The notes beneath the pieces are model-generated. The model saw only the letters and a list, made by a program, of their open reading frames with translations. It made no database searches and was not told the DNA's origin. A DNA stretch of 32,472 nt from SIG603 sp964370115. GTDB taxonomy: Bacteria; Bacillota; Clostridia; Oscillospirales; Acutalibacteraceae. Location of the stretch: assembly GCA_964370115.1 (NCBI GenBank), contig CAYJIA010000025.1:1-32472 (forward strand). Direction: 5' to 3'. Numbering within the stretch: the first letter of the stretch is position 1; each line of letters begins with the position of its first letter. This document shows, one piece after another, positions 30,092 through 32,472 of this stretch. Made by a program: the position numbers and the translations under genes.

Positions 30092-31186
30092 ATGAAGATT
30101 TCGGTTATTACATTGCATGGGGTAAAAAATTACGGCTCGGTTTTACAAAGTTTTGCGACAAAGGAAATGTTTGAAAGCTTTGGCTTTGATGTGGAATTTA
30201 TAAATTTTATCAGGGAGGACTCGCTAGATAAAAATTTGCTTGACACTTGGTGTGGTAAAAATATCATAAAACGCTGTGCCATGCTTCCTACAATTAAAAA
30301 ATGGAAAAAGGTGTTTGGCGGTTTTTTACGGCAAAATTTGAAACTCACCGATAAAGTTTATACATATAAAAAAGATTTTGAAAACTTCCACGCAGACGCG
30401 GATATGTACTGCACAGGCAGTGACCAAGTGTGGAACACAAAGTGGAATAAAGGGGTAATTACAGCACTTTATTTAGACTTTTTGCCAAAGGATAAGTACA
30501 GGTTTGCTTATGGCGCAAGCTTTGGAAAAGATGAGCTTGAAAGTAGCGAGGTAGAAAAAATAAAAGATTTTATCTGGAGATATAATCATATTTCGGTTAG
30601 AGAAGATTATGCCCTTGAAATGCTTGATAAATATTATGGCTATAAAAAAGCAGCGCATATAGTCGACCCAAGTCTTGCACTAGACGGTGACTTTTGGCGC
30701 GAAAAAGCAGTGAAAAAAAGAGATAATGGAGAATATATACTAATCTATAATTTAAACCGCTCAAAGGAGTTTGACGTATTTGCGAAAGAATTATCACGGC
30801 GAACGGGTATAAAACTGTTAAGGCTTTGCACGAGGTATGACCAAATTGCACGGGTAGGAAAAAGTATAGTAATTCCAGAGGTTTTTGAGTTTTTAGGCCT
30901 TATAGACAATGCAAAATTTGTGTTGACAGATTCATTTCACGCGACCGCATTTGCACTAAATTTAAGCACTCACCCAATTTGTGTTTATCCAAACGAGTTT
31001 AGCGGTAGGATAGAGAGCCTTTTAAGACTTACCGAGACTTTGCACTGTCATGTCAAAGATTTTTCAGACTTTGATGTTGTTAGAAAATTGGTGGATTTTG
31101 ATAAGGTAAATGAAATTCTTTCTGTCGAAAGAGCAAAGCTGAGAGCCTATTTAAGCGAGGTGTTTAAAGGGAGGAATGGCAAGTGA
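30092..31186 (+). CDS. Polysaccharide pyruvyl transferase family protein
   Basis: This 364-residue protein fits the CsaB/WcaK family, which adds pyruvate ketals from PEP to sugars of surface polymers. Typical segments are the N-terminal GVKNYGSVLQSFATKEMF, then CTGSDQVWNTKWN, YGASFGKDELE, VREDYALEML, HIVDPSLALDGDFW and the late DSFHATAFALNLSTHPICVY. Its gene lies 15 nt after the glycosyltransferase, and its TGA overlaps the GTG of the next gene, so the two are translationally coupled. The pyruvyl transferase plus FrhB-like pair is common in exopolysaccharide clusters. The product is cytosolic and the target sugar is unknown. Confidence 0.9.
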   Translation: MKISVITLHGVKNYGSVLQSFATKEMFESFGFDVEFINFIREDSLDKNLLDTWCGKNIIKRCAMLPTIKKWKKVFGGFLRQNLKLTDKVYTYKKDFENFHADADMYCTGSDQVWNTKWNKGVITALYLDFLPKDKYRFAYGASFGKDELESSEVEKIKDFIWRYNHISVREDYALEMLDKYYGYKKAAHIVDPSLALDGDFWREKAVKKRDNGEYILIYNLNRSKEFDVFAKELSRRTGIKLLRLCTRYDQIARVGKSIVIPEVFEFLGLIDNAKFVLTDSFHATAFALNLSTHPICVYPNEFSGRIESLLRLTETLHCHVKDFSDFDVVRKLVDFDKVNEILSVERAKLRAYLSEVFKGRNGK

Positions 31187-32403
31187 ACAGTTTGCTTGAC
31201 AATAAAAAATCTTGTTGTGGATGTGGTGCTTGTGTTGCGGTTTGTCCAGTTAATGCACTTGAAATGGTGGAAGATGAATTTGGTTTTTTGTATCCAAAAG
31301 AAGATGTAAAGGCGTGCATAAAATGCGAAAAATGTAAAAATTTATGCATATTTAAAAACGAGATTAAAACCAGCGTAGCGAAGAGTTTTTATGCGGCTGT
31401 TATAAAAAGTGAGCGTATTTTAGATTCGTCATCGGGTGGAATATTTGCAGCACTTGCGCACAAAACCATTAAGGAAAACGGTGTGGTGTTTGGTGTGGCG
31501 ATGATGAAAATTGATGGGAGATTTGTGACAGCTCATATAGGAGTAGAAAGAGAAGAGGACTTAGTTTATCTTCAAGGCACAAAATATGTGCAAAGCGATA
31601 TGTCTGGAGTGTTTGAAAATGTTGAGGTTTTTTTAAACTCAGGCAGAAAAGTTTTGTTCTCCGGTACGCCTTGTCAAATAGCTTCACTGAAATCTTTTTT
31701 GGGATTTAGGGAGTACAGTGAGCTGATTTTAGTCGATATTATATGCCACGGAGTTCCCTCAAATGCATTTTTTAATGAGTATATATCCTTTCTTGAAAGA
31801 AAAAATAAAATTGAAATTTTGGATTTTATTTTTAGGGACAAGAGAAAAAAAGGCTGGGCGTTTATTTCTAAAATGACATATAAAGATAAAAGGAGCAAGG
31901 TCAAAAGCAAAAATATCTACGCCGTTGAAAGCTCGTACTACTACTTCTTTTTAAAGGGATACACCTACCAAGATGCGTGCTATAACTGCAAATTTGCAAG
32001 CAAAAAAAGGGTAGGGGACATCACTTTGGGCGATTTTTGGGGGATTGAAAAAGAGCATCCAGAGCACTTAAGGGCAAACGGCGGTGAATTTAAAGAGCTC
32101 AATGGGATATCAAGTGTGATTGTAAACACTCGAAAAGGAGAAAATGCATTAGGAAATATAGAAAAAAATATAATAATTAAACCCACAGAATTTGAAAAAA
32201 TTGCAAGATGGAATGGTCAACTTTTGCTAGCGACAAAAATGAGTGACGAAAGAGAAAAAATATTTAAACTCTACAGCCAAAAAGGATACGAGGCGGTGGA
32301 TAAATATTTTTATAAACTGCGTGGAATAAGATTTTACACAAACTTTCTACCAAACAGATTTCCACCCAGATTTAAGAAGTTTCTAAGGAGAAAAGTGAAG
32401 TAG
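31183..32403 (+). CDS. FrhB/F420-dehydrogenase beta-like 2[4Fe-4S] protein
   Basis: This 406-residue protein belongs to the coenzyme F420 hydrogenase/dehydrogenase beta-subunit family, which also occurs in bacteria without F420 and is then usually tied to polysaccharide clusters. Two ferredoxin-type clusters are seen in the first 55 residues: CCGCGACVAVCP and CIKCEKCKNLC. Downstream are DSSSGGIFAALA, LFSGTPCQIASLKSFLG, VDIICHGVPS and CYNCKFASKKRVGDITLGDFWG. It is probably a flavin/iron-sulfur oxidoreductase acting on a sugar or lipid carrier intermediate, with the exact reaction unknown. GTG start at 31183, overlapping the upstream stop by 4 nt, with GGGAGG as ribosome binding site. Confidence 0.88.
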   Translation: MNSLLDNKKSCCGCGACVAVCPVNALEMVEDEFGFLYPKEDVKACIKCEKCKNLCIFKNEIKTSVAKSFYAAVIKSERILDSSSGGIFAALAHKTIKENGVVFGVAMMKIDGRFVTAHIGVEREEDLVYLQGTKYVQSDMSGVFENVEVFLNSGRKVLFSGTPCQIASLKSFLGFREYSELILVDIICHGVPSNAFFNEYISFLERKNKIEILDFIFRDKRKKGWAFISKMTYKDKRSKVKSKNIYAVESSYYYFFLKGYTYQDACYNCKFASKKRVGDITLGDFWGIEKEHPEHLRANGGEFKELNGISSVIVNTRKGENALGNIEKNIIIKPTEFEKIARWNGQLLLATKMSDEREKIFKLYSQKGYEAVDKYFYKLRGIRFYTNFLPNRFPPRFKKFLRRKVK

Positions 32404-32430
32404 TTGATAGTTGAAAGTGAGGAAAACATT

Positions 32431-32472
32431 ATGAAAAAGCTTATATCATTATTTTTAAGTGTAGTTTTAATA
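32431..32472 (+). CDS. Start of a secreted protein, truncated by the window edge
   Basis: An ATG with GTGAGGAAAA upstream begins MKKLISLFLSVVLI and runs off the window. The Lys-Lys start and hydrophobic run look like a signal peptide or a first membrane helix. It is 27 bp after the FrhB-like gene and probably in the same operon. Confidence 0.6.
   Translation, partial: MKKLISLFLSVVLI

Overview
This is a low-GC window from an anaerobic Gram-positive bacterium, most likely a member of the Clostridia (Bacillota). The evidence is the MEP isoprenoid genes ispD and ispF, an archaeal/eukaryal-type prolyl-tRNA synthetase, a flavin reductase/rubredoxin fusion of the kind used by strict anaerobes, strong AGGAGG-type ribosome binding sites, and near-consensus sigma-A promoters, most with 17 bp spacing. 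A species cannot be named from the sequence alone. No rRNA, tRNA, CRISPR array, insertion sequence or phage gene was seen.

Layout. 1-1254 (-): ispD-ispF. 1391-3931 (+): a flavin reductase carrying two short rubredoxin domains, then a three-helix membrane protein of unknown function. 4196-7963 (+): a 1255-residue surface protein with 18 SEETPP hexapeptides, Ig-like modules and a three-helix C-terminal membrane anchor. 8111-9505 (+): asnS. 9620-10311 (-): an HxlR-family regulator and a DsrE-like protein. 10390-10541: a chain of overlapping hairpins without a gene. 10637-12632 (-): a Gfo/Idh/MocA oxidoreductase and a sugar isomerase/epimerase-like protein. 12966-14748 (-): proS and acpP, each with its own promoter. 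14962-15477 (+): aroK. 15510-18511 (+): a BlaI-like repressor, a BlaR1/M56-like membrane protease and an orphan solute-binding lipoprotein behind a double-palindrome operator. 18704-27204 (+): a self-contained phosphotransferase (PTS) locus. 27357-28406 (+): a second Gfo/Idh/MocA enzyme. 28509-28721 (+): a small XRE regulator. 28976-32472 (+): the start of an exopolysaccharide operon (glycosyltransferase, polysaccharide pyruvyl transferase, FrhB-like iron-sulfur protein, and a truncated secreted protein).

The PTS locus is the most coherent system. It encodes IIA, a 1-phosphofructokinase-like kinase, a SorE-like zinc dehydrogenase, HPr, enzyme I, a mannitol-type IICB permease and an MtlR-like regulator, so every phosphotransfer component is present. 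There is no mtlD in the window. I infer that a hexitol such as mannitol is imported as mannitol-1-P, oxidised at C2 to fructose-1-P by the SorE-like enzyme, and then phosphorylated to fructose-1,6-bisphosphate. That route would differ from the classical one through fructose-6-P. A hairpin terminator and a fresh promoter between ptsH and ptsI split the locus into two transcription units, and a long dyad overlaps the mtlR promoter.

The second unusual system is the BlaI/BlaR-like cassette. It has no beta-lactamase and no penicillin-sensor domain, and its only co-directional downstream partner is a solute-binding lipoprotein without permeases.
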